NCBI RefSeq assembly: GCF_002803095.1
Contig: NZ_PGLR01000010.1
Coordinates: 1 to 64,000 of the forward strand
DNA length: 64,000 nt
Direction of reading: 5' to 3'
Origin: Pseudomonas sp. ZH-FAD
GTDB lineage: Bacteria; Pseudomonadota; Gammaproteobacteria; Pseudomonadales; Pseudomonadaceae
The notes beneath the pieces were generated by a model that was not told where the DNA came from, did no database searches, and was given only the letters and a program-made list of their open reading frames with translations. Within the stretch, counting starts at the first letter, position 1. Every line of letters starts with the position of its first letter. This document shows, piece by piece, positions 37,399 through 45,528 of this stretch. The translations under genes and the position numbers were made by a program.

Positions 37399-37878
37399 TC
37401 AGTCGCGCAGGTGCTGTAGCGGCAACTGCGTGCTGGAGAGAATCTGCTGCAGTACGAAGCTCGAGCGCACGCTGGAAACACCATCGATGCGAGTCAGGGT
37501 GCCGAGCAGCAGCTTCTGGTAATGGTCCATGTCCGGCACCACTACCTTGAGCTGGTAGTCGGCGTCCATCCCGGTCACCAGGCAGCACTCCAGCACCTCG
37601 GGGCATTTGCGGATTTCGTCCTGAAAGTGCTCGAAGCGCTCGGGGGTGTGCCGGTCCATGCCGATCAGCACGTAGGCGGTCAGGCTCAGGCCAAGCTTCT
37701 TGCGGTCGAGCAGGGCGACCTGGCCGGTGATGTAGCCATCGTCCTCCAGCTGTTTGACGCGGCGCGAGCAGGGTGAGGGTGACAGGCCAATGCGCTCAGC
37801 GAGCTCCTGGTTGGACAGGGCAGCGTTGCGCTGCAATTCGGCGAGAATGTTCAGGTCGTAACGGTCGAGTTTGTCCAT
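37399..37878 (-). CDS. Lrp/AsnC-family regulator
   Basis: A 159-residue feast/famine regulator. The N-terminal winged helix is at about residues 4-55 (LDRYDLNILAELQRNA, then ELAERIGLSPSPCSRRV), and the C-terminal RAM domain, which binds amino acids and forms octamers, spans about 65-150. It is divergent from the putative RNA at 38005-38187 across an AT-rich region with a perfect palindrome and tandem repeats, which are natural Lrp targets. The amino acid sensed is unknown. Confidence 0.92.
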   Translation of the reverse strand: MDKLDRYDLNILAELQRNAALSNQELAERIGLSPSPCSRRVKQLEDDGYITGQVALLDRKKLGLSLTAYVLIGMDRHTPERFEHFQDEIRKCPEVLECCLVTGMDADYQLKVVVPDMDHYQKLLLGTLTRIDGVSSVRSSFVLQQILSSTQLPLQHLRD

Positions 37879-37930
37879 TTTTTAACTGGCTCATTATTTG
37901 ATTGCGCTAGATAGTGCTCCTTTAGTTGTT

Positions 37931-37972
37931 AATTGCGCAATTGGTAAGTTTGTAAGCAATCTTAGCAATCTT
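37931..37972. promoter_or_regulatory. AT-rich operator region upstream of the Lrp gene
   Basis: It contains the perfect 12-base palindrome AATTGCGCAATT (37931-37942) and the tandem repeat AGCAATCTT-AGCAATCTT (37955-37972). It sits in a stretch much richer in A and T than its surroundings, between the divergent Lrp gene and the putative RNA. It may be the binding platform of the regulator. Confidence 0.45.
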
Positions 37973-38004
37973 ATTTCGGCGCGGCAGGCGTAAGCTTTCT
38001 CTCA

Positions 38005-38187
38005 GTTTCACGGCCCGGACGACAAGTCCTACCGGCCTCGCCCAATCAGGTGAGCCGGCGCCGACGGTCCTACCGGATCGCACCGGCACCCGGGTCCGCA
38101 CTGCCCAACCAGGCGGGCGACGAAAGCGGCGACAGCATCGCCAGCACCGGACAGATTTCCCGAGGGGGCCGCGAGGCCCCTTTTTTA
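38005..38187 (+). ncRNA. Candidate small RNA or orphan leader between Lrp and cation exporter genes
   Basis: A rightward, GC-rich stretch with no convincing reading frame ends in a strong intrinsic terminator (38165-38186) although no gene lies before it on that strand. It holds two modules, each starting GTCCTACCGG (38026 and 38067) and each followed by GCCCAAYCAGG (38040 and 38103). Small hairpins are visible: GGAC-GACAA-GTCC, CGGT-CCT-ACCG and GGCGA-CAGCA-TCGCC. The downstream gene is on the other strand, so this is more likely a stand-alone RNA than a riboswitch. The 5' end is a guess. Confidence 0.5.
38165..38186 (+). terminator. Intrinsic terminator of the candidate RNA
   Basis: GGGGCC-GCGA-GGCCCC is followed directly by six T. 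It works only on the plus strand: read on the minus strand the stem is followed by CTCGGG, so it does not terminate the cation exporter gene. Confidence 0.85.
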
Positions 38188-38254
38188 TTGCCTGGGATTT
38201 CTGCAGGAGGCTCGTGGGCTTTGGCTATTTTCGAGAGGCAGCGGGGCGCTGTGG

Positions 38255-39136
38255 TCAGTGTTGGACCACTTCCGGCGGATCGGCATGCACCAGCACTTCG
38301 GCACGTGGATAGTGCTCATGGATCGCCTTCTCCACAGCCACGCAGTGAGCATGGGCCTGCGACAGGCTCATCTCGCCCGGCAGCTCCAGGTGCAACTGGA
38401 CGAACCAGCGCGTACCGGAAATGCGTGTACGCAGATCGTGCGCGCCGAGCACGCCCGGCACCGAGGTGGCCAGCTGGTACATATGCTGAGTGGTTTCGCT
38501 GGGTAGTTCCTCGTCCATCAGCACGCCGATCGCGCCGCGCACGATGCTGATGGCGCTCCAGAAGATGTAGAAGGCGATACCGATGGCGAAGATCGCATCC
38601 ATCTGCTGCCAGCCGAAACGGGTCAGTAGCAGGGCGAGGAGGATGCTGCTGTTGAGCAGGATGTCGGAGCGGTAGTGCAGCGAGTCGGCGTGAATCGCGG
38701 TGGAGCCAGTCTCGCGCACCACCTTGCGTTGAAAACTCAGCAGGGCGACGGTCAAGGCCAGCGACAGCAGCATGACGGCAATGCCGATACCTTCGGCTTC
38801 CAGCGGCTGTGGCACTTGCAGGCGTTCGACGCCCTGCAGGCCAATGAGCACGGCACTGACACCGATGAACAGCGCCTGGCCCAGCCCGGCCAGCGCCTCG
38901 GCCTTGCCGTGGCCGTAGCGGTGATCCTCGTCGGCCGGTCGCAGGGCGAAGTGCACGGCAACCAGGTTGATCAGCGAGGCGGCGCTATCGAGCAGCGAAT
39001 CGGTGAGGCCGGCCAGCAGGCTGACCGAACCGCTCAGCCACCAGGCAACCGCCTTGGCCAGCACCAGGGTCAGCGCCACCGTTAGTGCTGCCCGGGTGGC
39101 CAGGCGCATCAGCCTGGCGTGCTGTGGGGCATGCAT
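38255..39136 (-). CDS. Cation diffusion facilitator, FieF-like
   Basis: A 293-residue inner-membrane metal/proton antiporter with six helices and a C-terminal cytoplasmic domain. The transport-site residues of FieF/YiiP are all present: Asp46 and Asp50 (DSLLDSAAS), His154 and Asp158 (SLHYRSD). The zinc-type loop DEDHRYGHGKAEAL is also intact. Zn, Fe or Cd export is expected from the family. It is followed by the RNA terminator region and lies 4 bases after the lipoprotein gene on the same strand. Confidence 0.92.
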   Translation of the reverse strand: MHAPQHARLMRLATRAALTVALTLVLAKAVAWWLSGSVSLLAGLTDSLLDSAASLINLVAVHFALRPADEDHRYGHGKAEALAGLGQALFIGVSAVLIGLQGVERLQVPQPLEAEGIGIAVMLLSLALTVALLSFQRKVVRETGSTAIHADSLHYRSDILLNSSILLALLLTRFGWQQMDAIFAIGIAFYIFWSAISIVRGAIGVLMDEELPSETTQHMYQLATSVPGVLGAHDLRTRISGTRWFVQLHLELPGEMSLSQAHAHCVAVEKAIHEHYPRAEVLVHADPPEVVQH

Positions 39137-39140
39137 GGAT

Positions 39141-39560
39141 TCAGGCGGCCGGACGCAGGCCGTAGGCTGCCAGTTGTTCGGCGCTGCCGCTGTGCTGGAT
39201 CAGGCGTGGGTCGTCCAGCGGCAACTGGTGGCCGGTGCTGGTTTCGATCAGGGTCTTGAGTGCGTACTGGTCGACCTTGCCGTCTTCGCCGATCAGTTGC
39301 TTGAGCTGCTGCGGGTCGACCTGGGCGGTCTGGCCTTCGGGCAGGTAAATGGCGCCGGTGGCGAAGTCCACGGCGAAGGCGATCAGGCCAGGAATCACGT
39401 AGAACAGGATGCCGATGGCGTTGGCCCCGGCGATCACCGGGTCGATCCGGCCTTCGATCTGGCCGCGGCGATCCGGGTAGAAGATCGAGCCGCAAGCGGT
39501 CAGCTGAGTGAACAGGGTTGCGGCGACAACGCCGGCGATAACTCGGGATTTCGTGCGCAT
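39141..39560 (-). CDS. Putative lipoprotein
   Basis: A 139-residue protein with a lipoprotein signal, MRTKSRVIAGVVAATLFTQL then TACGS, with the lipidated Cys at about residue 23. A hydrophobic stretch (GILFYVIPGLIAFAVDFATG) follows at about 50-72. The start has GGAGGTG upstream and is preferred to an in-frame ATG 10 codons earlier. It ends 4 bases before the cation exporter gene, so the two are probably one unit. I do not recognise a function. Confidence 0.78.
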   Translation of the reverse strand: MRTKSRVIAGVVAATLFTQLTACGSIFYPDRRGQIEGRIDPVIAGANAIGILFYVIPGLIAFAVDFATGAIYLPEGQTAQVDPQQLKQLIGEDGKVDQYALKTLIETSTGHQLPLDDPRLIQHSGSAEQLAAYGLRPAA

Positions 39561-39691
39561 CGAGCACCTCCATGGAAAAAAGTGGCGCAACTATAGCAAG
39601 GCGATGATTGCAAAACTGCTGCCCGCTGCTTATGACTCGCGGGGCCTCTGGCAGTTCGCCGCTATAATCGCCGGCTTGTTGTGGAGATACC

Positions 39692-42226
39692 ATGAACGAC
39701 CTGCCGATCGACGCCCTGTTACCCGCCCTGCGCGATGCCTTGAGCGCCCGCCACGAAGTGGTGCTGGAGGCGCCGCCCGGTGCCGGCAAGACCACCCGCG
39801 TACCGCTGGCATTGCTCGATGCGCCCTGGTTGGCCGGGCAAACCATCCTCATGCTCGAGCCCCGCCGCCTGGCTGCCCGTGCTGCCGCCGAGCGCCTGGC
39901 CAGCGAGCTGGGCGAACGGGTGGGGGAGACGGTTGGTTATCGCATTCGCCTGGACAGCAAGGTGGGGCCGAACACGCGCATCGAGGTGGTCACCGAAGGC
40001 ATCCTGGCCCGCCGCCTGCAGGACGATCCGGCGCTGGATGGCGTCGGCCTGGTGATCTTCGATGAATTCCATGAAAGAAGTCTGGATGCCGATCTGGCCC
40101 TGGCGTTGACGCTCAACGGCCGCGCCATGTTCCGCGGCGAAGGCAGCGGCGAGGCGCCGCTCAAGGTGCTGCTGATGTCCGCCACTCTCGAAGGCGAGCG
40201 TCTGTCGGCACTGCTTGGCGAGGCGCCGGTGCTGCGCAGCGAAGGGCGCATGTTCCCGGTGGATATCCGCTGGAGCGCGCCGCTGGCGCCCGGTGAGTGG
40301 ATCGAACCGCGGGTGGTGCAGACGGTATCGCAGGCCCTGGCCGACGAGCCGGGCAGCCTGCTGGTGTTCCTGCCGGGCCAGGCCGAGATTCGCCGCGTCG
40401 CCGAGCAACTGGGCGAGGTGCTGAGCGGGCACGACGACATCCTGCTCTGTCCGCTGCATGGCGAACTGGATCTGTCCGCCCAGCGTGCCGCCATCGAGCC
40501 GGCGCCTGAGGGCAAGCGCAAGGTGGTGCTGGCCACCAATATCGCCGAGACCAGCCTGACCATCGACGGCGTGCGTGTGGTCATCGATGCCGGCCTGGCG
40601 CGGGTGCCGCGCTTCGACCCGGCCAGTGGCATGACCCGCCTCGACACCCAGCGCATTTCCCGCGCCTCCGCCACCCAGCGCGCCGGCCGTGCCGGGCGCC
40701 TGCAGCCGGGTGTGTGCTATCGACTGTGGTCGCAGGCGCAGCACGAGCAGCTCAGTGCCTATTCCGGCGCGGAGATTTTGCAGGCTGATCTGGCCGGACT
40801 GGCCTTGCAACTGCTGCGCTGGGGCGTGACACCGCAGGAGCTGAGCTGGCTCGACGTGCCACCGCCGGCCGCCTACGCCCAGGCGCTGGATCTACTCGGT
40901 CGCCTGGGTGCCCTCGATGAACGTGGTGCACTCAATGGCCACGGCCAGGCCATGGCCGAGCTGCCGAGCCATCCACGTATTGCCCATCTGCTGCTGCGCG
41001 GCCAGGCGCTGGGCCTCGGTGCTCTAGCTTGCGACCTGGCCGCGCTGTTGTCCGAGCGCGATATCCTGCGCGGCGGTGGCGTCGATTTGCACAGTCGTCT
41101 GGCCCTGCTCAGCGGCGAAAGCCGCGCCGCGCGCAACGCCGTGGGCGGCGTGCAGCGCGCGCGGCAACTGGCCAAGCAGTTCCAGGGGCTGCTCAGGGGG
41201 CGGTCGGCGAACCAGGTGGTGAGCGATCCCGAGCATCCGCGCTGGCTCGGCTGCCTGCTGGCTTTCGCTTACCCCGACCGCATCGCCCAGCAACGCCGCG
41301 CCAGCGGCGCCGACTACCGCCTGGCCAACGGCCGCGCCGCGCAGTTCGGTGAGGCCGATGCCCTGATGAAGCACGAATGGCTGGTGGTGGCCGACCTGGG
41401 TAGCCGTCAGGGTCAGCGCGAGGAGCGCATCTATCTCGCTACCGACCTCGACCCGGCGCTGTTCGAGCGCGAACTGGCCGAGCAGGTCGAGACGCTAGAG
41501 GTGCTCGACTGGGACGAGCGCGAAGGCGTGCTGCGCGCCGAACGTCAGCGCAAGGTGGGCGAACTGGTGCTGGAGCGCCAGGCACTGGCGGCGCTGGACG
41601 AGGACACGCGCAGCCGCGCCCTGGTCGGCCTGGTGCGACGCAAGGGCCTGGAGCTGCTGCCCTGGACGCCCGACCTGCGTCAGTGGCAGGCACGCGTGGC
41701 GCTGCTACGCGAGCTGGACCTGCAGCAGCAGGGGCAGAGCGAATGGCCGGACCTGTCCGATGCCGCGCTATTGGCCAGCCTCGAGCAGTGGCTGACGCCA
41801 TTCTTAAGCAAGGTCAACCGCCTCAGCCATTTCGCCAACCTCGACCTGCCCTCGATCCTGCAGACGCTGCTGCCCTGGCCGCTGCCGCAACGCTTGGATG
41901 AGCTGGCGCCGCGCGCGCTGAGTGTGCCGTCCGGCTCGCGCATCGCCATCGACTACACGGAGCGCCCGCCGGTACTCGCCGTGCGCCTGCAGGAGTTGTT
42001 CGGTTTGGCCACGACACCGCGCATCGCCGGTGGCCGTCTGGGGCTCAAGCTGCATTTGCTGTCCCCGGCACGCCGTCCGGTGCAGGTGACTCAGGACCTG
42101 GCCAGCTTCTGGGCCAATACCTATCTGGAGGTGAAGAAGGACCTCAAGGGCCGCTATCCCAAGCACTACTGGCCGGACGATCCGTTGATCGCCGAGCCCA
42201 CGGCGCGGGCCAAACCGCGCAAGTAA
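39692..42226 (+). CDS. hrpB: ATP-dependent RNA helicase HrpB
   Basis: An 844-residue DEAH-type helicase. Walker A is APPGAGKTTR (Lys33), motif II is the variant DEFH at 124-127, and the motif VI stretch SATQRAGRAGRLQPG is present; an HrpB-specific C-terminal domain ends at TARAKPRK. GGAGATACC and a TATAAT at 39663-39668 precede the ATG. Its cellular role is not well defined outside pathogens, where it affects mRNA. The last part of the gene has a decayed second copy at 51771-51980, on the far side of the efflux block. Confidence 0.96.
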   Translation: MNDLPIDALLPALRDALSARHEVVLEAPPGAGKTTRVPLALLDAPWLAGQTILMLEPRRLAARAAAERLASELGERVGETVGYRIRLDSKVGPNTRIEVVTEGILARRLQDDPALDGVGLVIFDEFHERSLDADLALALTLNGRAMFRGEGSGEAPLKVLLMSATLEGERLSALLGEAPVLRSEGRMFPVDIRWSAPLAPGEWIEPRVVQTVSQALADEPGSLLVFLPGQAEIRRVAEQLGEVLSGHDDILLCPLHGELDLSAQRAAIEPAPEGKRKVVLATNIAETSLTIDGVRVVIDAGLARVPRFDPASGMTRLDTQRISRASATQRAGRAGRLQPGVCYRLWSQAQHEQLSAYSGAEILQADLAGLALQLLRWGVTPQELSWLDVPPPAAYAQALDLLGRLGALDERGALNGHGQAMAELPSHPRIAHLLLRGQALGLGALACDLAALLSERDILRGGGVDLHSRLALLSGESRAARNAVGGVQRARQLAKQFQGLLRGRSANQVVSDPEHPRWLGCLLAFAYPDRIAQQRRASGADYRLANGRAAQFGEADALMKHEWLVVADLGSRQGQREERIYLATDLDPALFERELAEQVETLEVLDWDEREGVLRAERQRKVGELVLERQALAALDEDTRSRALVGLVRRKGLELLPWTPDLRQWQARVALLRELDLQQQGQSEWPDLSDAALLASLEQWLTPFLSKVNRLSHFANLDLPSILQTLLPWPLPQRLDELAPRALSVPSGSRIAIDYTERPPVLAVRLQELFGLATTPRIAGGRLGLKLHLLSPARRPVQVTQDLASFWANTYLEVKKDLKGRYPKHYWPDDPLIAEPTARAKPRK

Positions 42227-42242
42227 GGCTGGCGAGCGCCTC

Positions 42243-42297
42243 CTGACAGAATTGTCAGGGGGCGGTCAGCTCTGGGACACCTGGCGCTCCGTAGACT
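42243..42297 (+). promoter_or_regulatory. Response-regulator box and promoter of the AraC gene
   Basis: CTGACAGAATTGTCAG (42243-42258) is a palindrome. From 42253 the direct repeat TGTCAG-N5-GGTCAG follows, then a -10 hexamer TAGACT at 42292-42297. There is no -35, and the second half-site sits where one should be. The same layout with the same spacing is found at 44710-44764 and 46951-47007. Confidence 0.75.
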
Positions 42298-42354
42298 GCG
42301 ACCTACGACCTGACGATGCCCCCAGTCAGGAGGGGTTTGGAGAAGGAGGCCGTG

Positions 42355-43287
42355 GTGAGTCAATCCCGTTATGACCTGTGCATGGATGATGCTGCACTGT
42401 CCGCGTCGCTGCTGGAACTTACGGATATCCTGACGCGTTTTGCACCGAGCGATGGCGCGCACCAGACGCCAATCGCGCCCTTGCGACTGATCAGGAACGG
42501 CGCGCGTGTCGAGACGTTCCAGATCGAGCGGACACCGGCCTTGTATGTCGCCGTCCAGGGGCTGCAGGAGGTGCGCCTGCGCGATGAGCGTCATCGTTTC
42601 GGCTGCATGCAGTGCCTGCTGGTTTCTCAGGCCCAGCCGCTGGTATCGCGCGCCGAGGACGTCTCGCTGAGCCGGCCGCTGCTGCTCATCCGGCTCGACA
42701 TCGAAGCCGATTCAATCAGCCAACTGATCTTCGATGCCGCCCCCAAACAGCTGCTGCAGAAGCCGCCGTCTTCCGGCCTGCATGTCGAGCCGCTCGACCA
42801 GCCGCTGCTGGAGGCCATGCTCAGGCTGTTGCGTCTGCTGGACACGCCCCGGGACATCGCCATGCTGGCGCCCCTGGCCTACAAGGAAATCCTTTATCGG
42901 TTGTTGCACGGTCGGCATGGCCATCAGCTGCGCGATAGGGCCATGGCCAATTTCCAGACCCATCGCGTGGGGCAGGCGGTAGAGTGGTTGCACGCGAACT
43001 ACCGGCAGCCCCTGCGTATCGAGGAACTGGCCCGGCGGATCAATCTCTGTACTTCCAGCCTGCACCACCGTTTCAAGGCAATGACTGGCATGAGCCCGTT
43101 GCAGTACCAGAAGAGGCTTCGTCTCGAAGAAGCGCGCCGGCTGATGCTGCAAGAGCGGGTCGAGGTCTCGGTTGCCAGTTATCGCGTGGGCTACGAAAGC
43201 CCTTCGCAGTTCAGCCGGGAATACAGCCGGTTCTTCGGGACATCGCCGCGCAACCACATGGTGGCGTTACGGCGCGCCATCATGTGA
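42355..43287 (+). CDS. AraC-family regulator
   Basis: A 310-residue regulator with an N-terminal AraC_N-type cupin domain (about 20-180) and a C-terminal double helix-turn-helix (about 205-305; IEELARRINLCTSSLHHRFK, then SYRVGYESPSQFSREYSRFF). The start is GTG 42355, 5 bases after AAGGAGG; another GTG just before it is too close. Its promoter carries the box shared with the two-component operon and the efflux operon, so it is probably a second-tier regulator under the response regulator. It converges with the hydrolase gene. Confidence 0.88.
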   Translation: MSQSRYDLCMDDAALSASLLELTDILTRFAPSDGAHQTPIAPLRLIRNGARVETFQIERTPALYVAVQGLQEVRLRDERHRFGCMQCLLVSQAQPLVSRAEDVSLSRPLLLIRLDIEADSISQLIFDAAPKQLLQKPPSSGLHVEPLDQPLLEAMLRLLRLLDTPRDIAMLAPLAYKEILYRLLHGRHGHQLRDRAMANFQTHRVGQAVEWLHANYRQPLRIEELARRINLCTSSLHHRFKAMTGMSPLQYQKRLRLEEARRLMLQERVEVSVASYRVGYESPSQFSREYSRFFGTSPRNHMVALRRAIM

Positions 43288-43323
43288 TCGATGTTGCCGT
43301 TGACTGGCGGATCTCGTGAGCGT

Positions 43324-44532
43324 TCAACGGCTGCTATGGCTGGACGTCAATGACGCGGTCGAGTGCTGCGCGGCATTCAATACCTCGACCATGACTTCGT
43401 TTTGCCAGTCGAAGTAGGGGTTGTAGGTCAGGCGAGCATGGTATTTACCTGCTACGCGGTAGCCCCAGTCCGAATACCAGACGCTCTCGCCCGCTTCGCA
43501 TCCCGCCATACCCAGGTCGTCCTGGCCATTCCAGCAGATACGCTGCGTCCCTTGTTCACCGTAGAGCGGGTTATGCGGGGAGAACAGCACACCCATGTGC
43601 GAGAACTGACTGATTCGTCGTTCAGGCAAGGCATCGCTGCGCGTCAGAATTCGTCGCTCCAGCGATGCTTCCAAGTCTGCTGTGCCGTACCACACCAGGC
43701 GGCTGGCCGGGTGCGTGAAGCGTTGGGTGAAGGTGTCGCGGATATGTGCGGTGTCCAGCACCGAGTCGTGCTGGGCGACGACCAGCAGCACCGGTTTGTC
43801 GTAACGCCCCGAATTCAGCTTGGCGCGCACCGTGACGCTGCTTCGGTAGAACTGGGCGAAAGCGTTGGTCGGCACGTTCAGGTAGCGTACTGGCGTTTGC
43901 GTCGGCCGATCAGGACTTGGTGCGCGCAGCCAGGGCTTGGCCCAGGAGATCAGTGAGGGCAGCCAATCATAGGCAGTATTCGACTTGAAGGCGGGCGAGA
44001 ACAGTAGCAGGCCCTCGACGTCTGGGTGTTCGTAGGCGTAATGCAGTACCAGGTTGGCGCCGGTGGAAAAGCCGCCGAGGTAGATGTGGGGCACTTCTTC
44101 AGCGAGCACGGCGGCCTGTTCGCGCAGCAGTTGGCGCCACTCTTCCAGGCGCGTGTTCAGCAGGTCGGCGGGTTTGCTGCCATGCCCAGGCAGGAGCAGG
44201 GTGCGCACCAGAAAACCCTGCTTGGCCAGGCTGGGGCCGAGGTCGCTGAACGACCAGGGCGAGTCGCCCAGACCGTGCACGAGCAGGATGCCGCGGCTGG
44301 TCGGCTGCTCGGGTCGCCACTCCTGCGGTGCGTTCCAGTCCAGTTCGACGACGTGGTTCGGGCTCTGGAAATCACGGGCCTGCTCCAACCATTGCCGGGT
44401 TTCTTCCCTGTACGTAGCGAAACTGGTCTGCCCAAGAGGCAGTGACGATTCCTCGCTGTGGGCGCTGCCGACCGATACCAATGCCAGTACGGCAAGAGTC
44501 AGTGGGAGGGAGAGGGGGCGTGAGTCGCTCAT
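43324..44532 (-). CDS. Secreted alpha/beta hydrolase
   Basis: A 402-residue serine hydrolase with a signal peptide (to about VGSAHS). The oxyanion region is LVHGLGDSPWS, the nucleophile is Ser156 in GGFSTGAN, the acid is probably the Asp of AQHDSVLD and the base the His of QFSHMGVL. Cysteines in ICWNGQDDLGMAGCEAG may form a disulfide, consistent with export. It lies between the AraC gene and the two-component operon. A lipase or esterase acting in the periplasm is likely; its link to efflux is contextual only. Confidence 0.83.
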   Translation of the reverse strand: MSDSRPLSLPLTLAVLALVSVGSAHSEESSLPLGQTSFATYREETRQWLEQARDFQSPNHVVELDWNAPQEWRPEQPTSRGILLVHGLGDSPWSFSDLGPSLAKQGFLVRTLLLPGHGSKPADLLNTRLEEWRQLLREQAAVLAEEVPHIYLGGFSTGANLVLHYAYEHPDVEGLLLFSPAFKSNTAYDWLPSLISWAKPWLRAPSPDRPTQTPVRYLNVPTNAFAQFYRSSVTVRAKLNSGRYDKPVLLVVAQHDSVLDTAHIRDTFTQRFTHPASRLVWYGTADLEASLERRILTRSDALPERRISQFSHMGVLFSPHNPLYGEQGTQRICWNGQDDLGMAGCEAGESVWYSDWGYRVAGKYHARLTYNPYFDWQNEVMVEVLNAAQHSTASLTSSHSSR

Positions 44533-44709
44533 GTTGGTCGGGGCAGGTGAATGGCGTGCAGAAAAACATGGATGCTGATTCTAGTGCTGCGGTATTGCCG
44601 ATGACTGCGCAAAACTCCGGGATACTTGCCCGATTCTGCAGTTGCGCACGCGCCATGCCGTTTCGCTGGTCGGATGGCGTAATGTCCTCTAGGTAGAAAG
44701 CAGGCTTTT

Positions 44710-44764
44710 CTGACAAAAATGTCAGGAGGCGGTCAGTCTGCGGACACTTGGCGCTATATAAACT
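44710..44764 (+). promoter_or_regulatory. Response-regulator box and promoter of the two-component operon
   Basis: CTGACAAAAATGTCAG (44710-44725) is a palindrome. It overlaps the direct repeat TGTCAG-N5-GGTCAG (44720-44736), followed by a -10 TAAACT at 44759-44764. Beyond the box, GGACACTTGGCGCT matches GGACACCTGGCGCT of the AraC promoter at the same distance, so the homology extends over about 45 bases. It suggests autoregulation of the regulator gene at 44821. Confidence 0.78.
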
Positions 44765-44820
44765 GAGGGGTGCGGCAGGTAACACGTCCCTGTCCATCGT
44801 TATCTGAGAGGAGTTGCCGA

Positions 44821-45528
44821 ATGCGTTTGCTCATCGTCGAGGATGAAGAAAAGACCTCCTCTTACGTGCACAGAGGCTTGAGCGAGCTGGGTTACATCGT
44901 CGATGTCGCCAGCAATGGCATCGATGGACTGCACTGCGCGCTGGAGATGGATTACGACGTGGTGATCCTCGATGTCATGTTGCCGGGTAAGGATGGCTAT
45001 GGCGTGTTGCAGGGGCTGCGACTGCAGAAGAAGACCCCGGTCATCATGCTATCGGCCCGGGGCACGGTGGATGACCGCGTGCGCGGTTTACGCGAGGGCG
45101 CTGATGACTACCTGGGCAAACCCTTTTCCTTTGCCGAACTGGTGGCACGTATCCAGGCGCTGATCCGCCGCCGCGCTGCCGACACCGCCGATCTGACACA
45201 TCTGTGCATCGACGATCTGGAAATGGATCTGCAGGCACGCAAGGTCACCAGGGCCGGCGTGCGTCTGGATCTGACGGCCAAGGAGTTCTCTCTGCTGAGC
45301 CTGCTGGCGCGGCACCAGGGGGAAATACTTTCCAAGCTGATGATCGCCGAGCAGGTCTGGGACATGAACTTCGACAGCGACGCCAACGTGGTGGAGGTCG
45401 CGATCAAGCGCGTCCGCGCCAAGGTGGACGCCCCATACGCCCGCAAGTTGCTGCATACCGTACGCGGTATGGGCTACGTGCTGGAAAGCCGCGAAGACAA
45501 CAACCAGCAAGGCCGCACAGCGATATGA
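44821..45528 (+). CDS. OmpR-family response regulator (CusR/CopR-like)
   Basis: A 235-residue response regulator. The receiver has Glu8/Asp9 acid residues and phospho-acceptor Asp51 in ILDVMLPGKDG, with Lys in YLGKPFSFAEL; the winged-helix DNA-binding domain occupies about 130-228. The ATG follows AGAGGAG; 17 in-frame codons upstream are discarded. It overlaps the kinase gene by 4 bases. The nearest well-known relatives are heavy-metal regulators of the CusR/CopR/IrlR group. Its promoter carries the shared direct-repeat box. Confidence 0.93.
   Translation: MRLLIVEDEEKTSSYVHRGLSELGYIVDVASNGIDGLHCALEMDYDVVILDVMLPGKDGYGVLQGLRLQKKTPVIMLSARGTVDDRVRGLREGADDYLGKPFSFAELVARIQALIRRRAADTADLTHLCIDDLEMDLQARKVTRAGVRLDLTAKEFSLLSLLARHQGEILSKLMIAEQVWDMNFDSDANVVEVAIKRVRAKVDAPYARKLLHTVRGMGYVLESREDNNQQGRTAI

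Noticed and set aside
38005..38187. Guanidine, glycine or c-di-GMP riboswitch in the Lrp-cation exporter gap
   Set aside because: The paired modules looked like tandem aptamers at first, but the ACGR loops, glycine core and GGTCACGCACAGGG-type core are missing, and no gene follows on the same strand.
45204..45524. A longer N-terminus for the sensor kinase
   Set aside because: This part of the frame lies inside the response regulator gene; the ATG at 45525 overlaps its stop as ATGA and begins directly with the membrane anchor.
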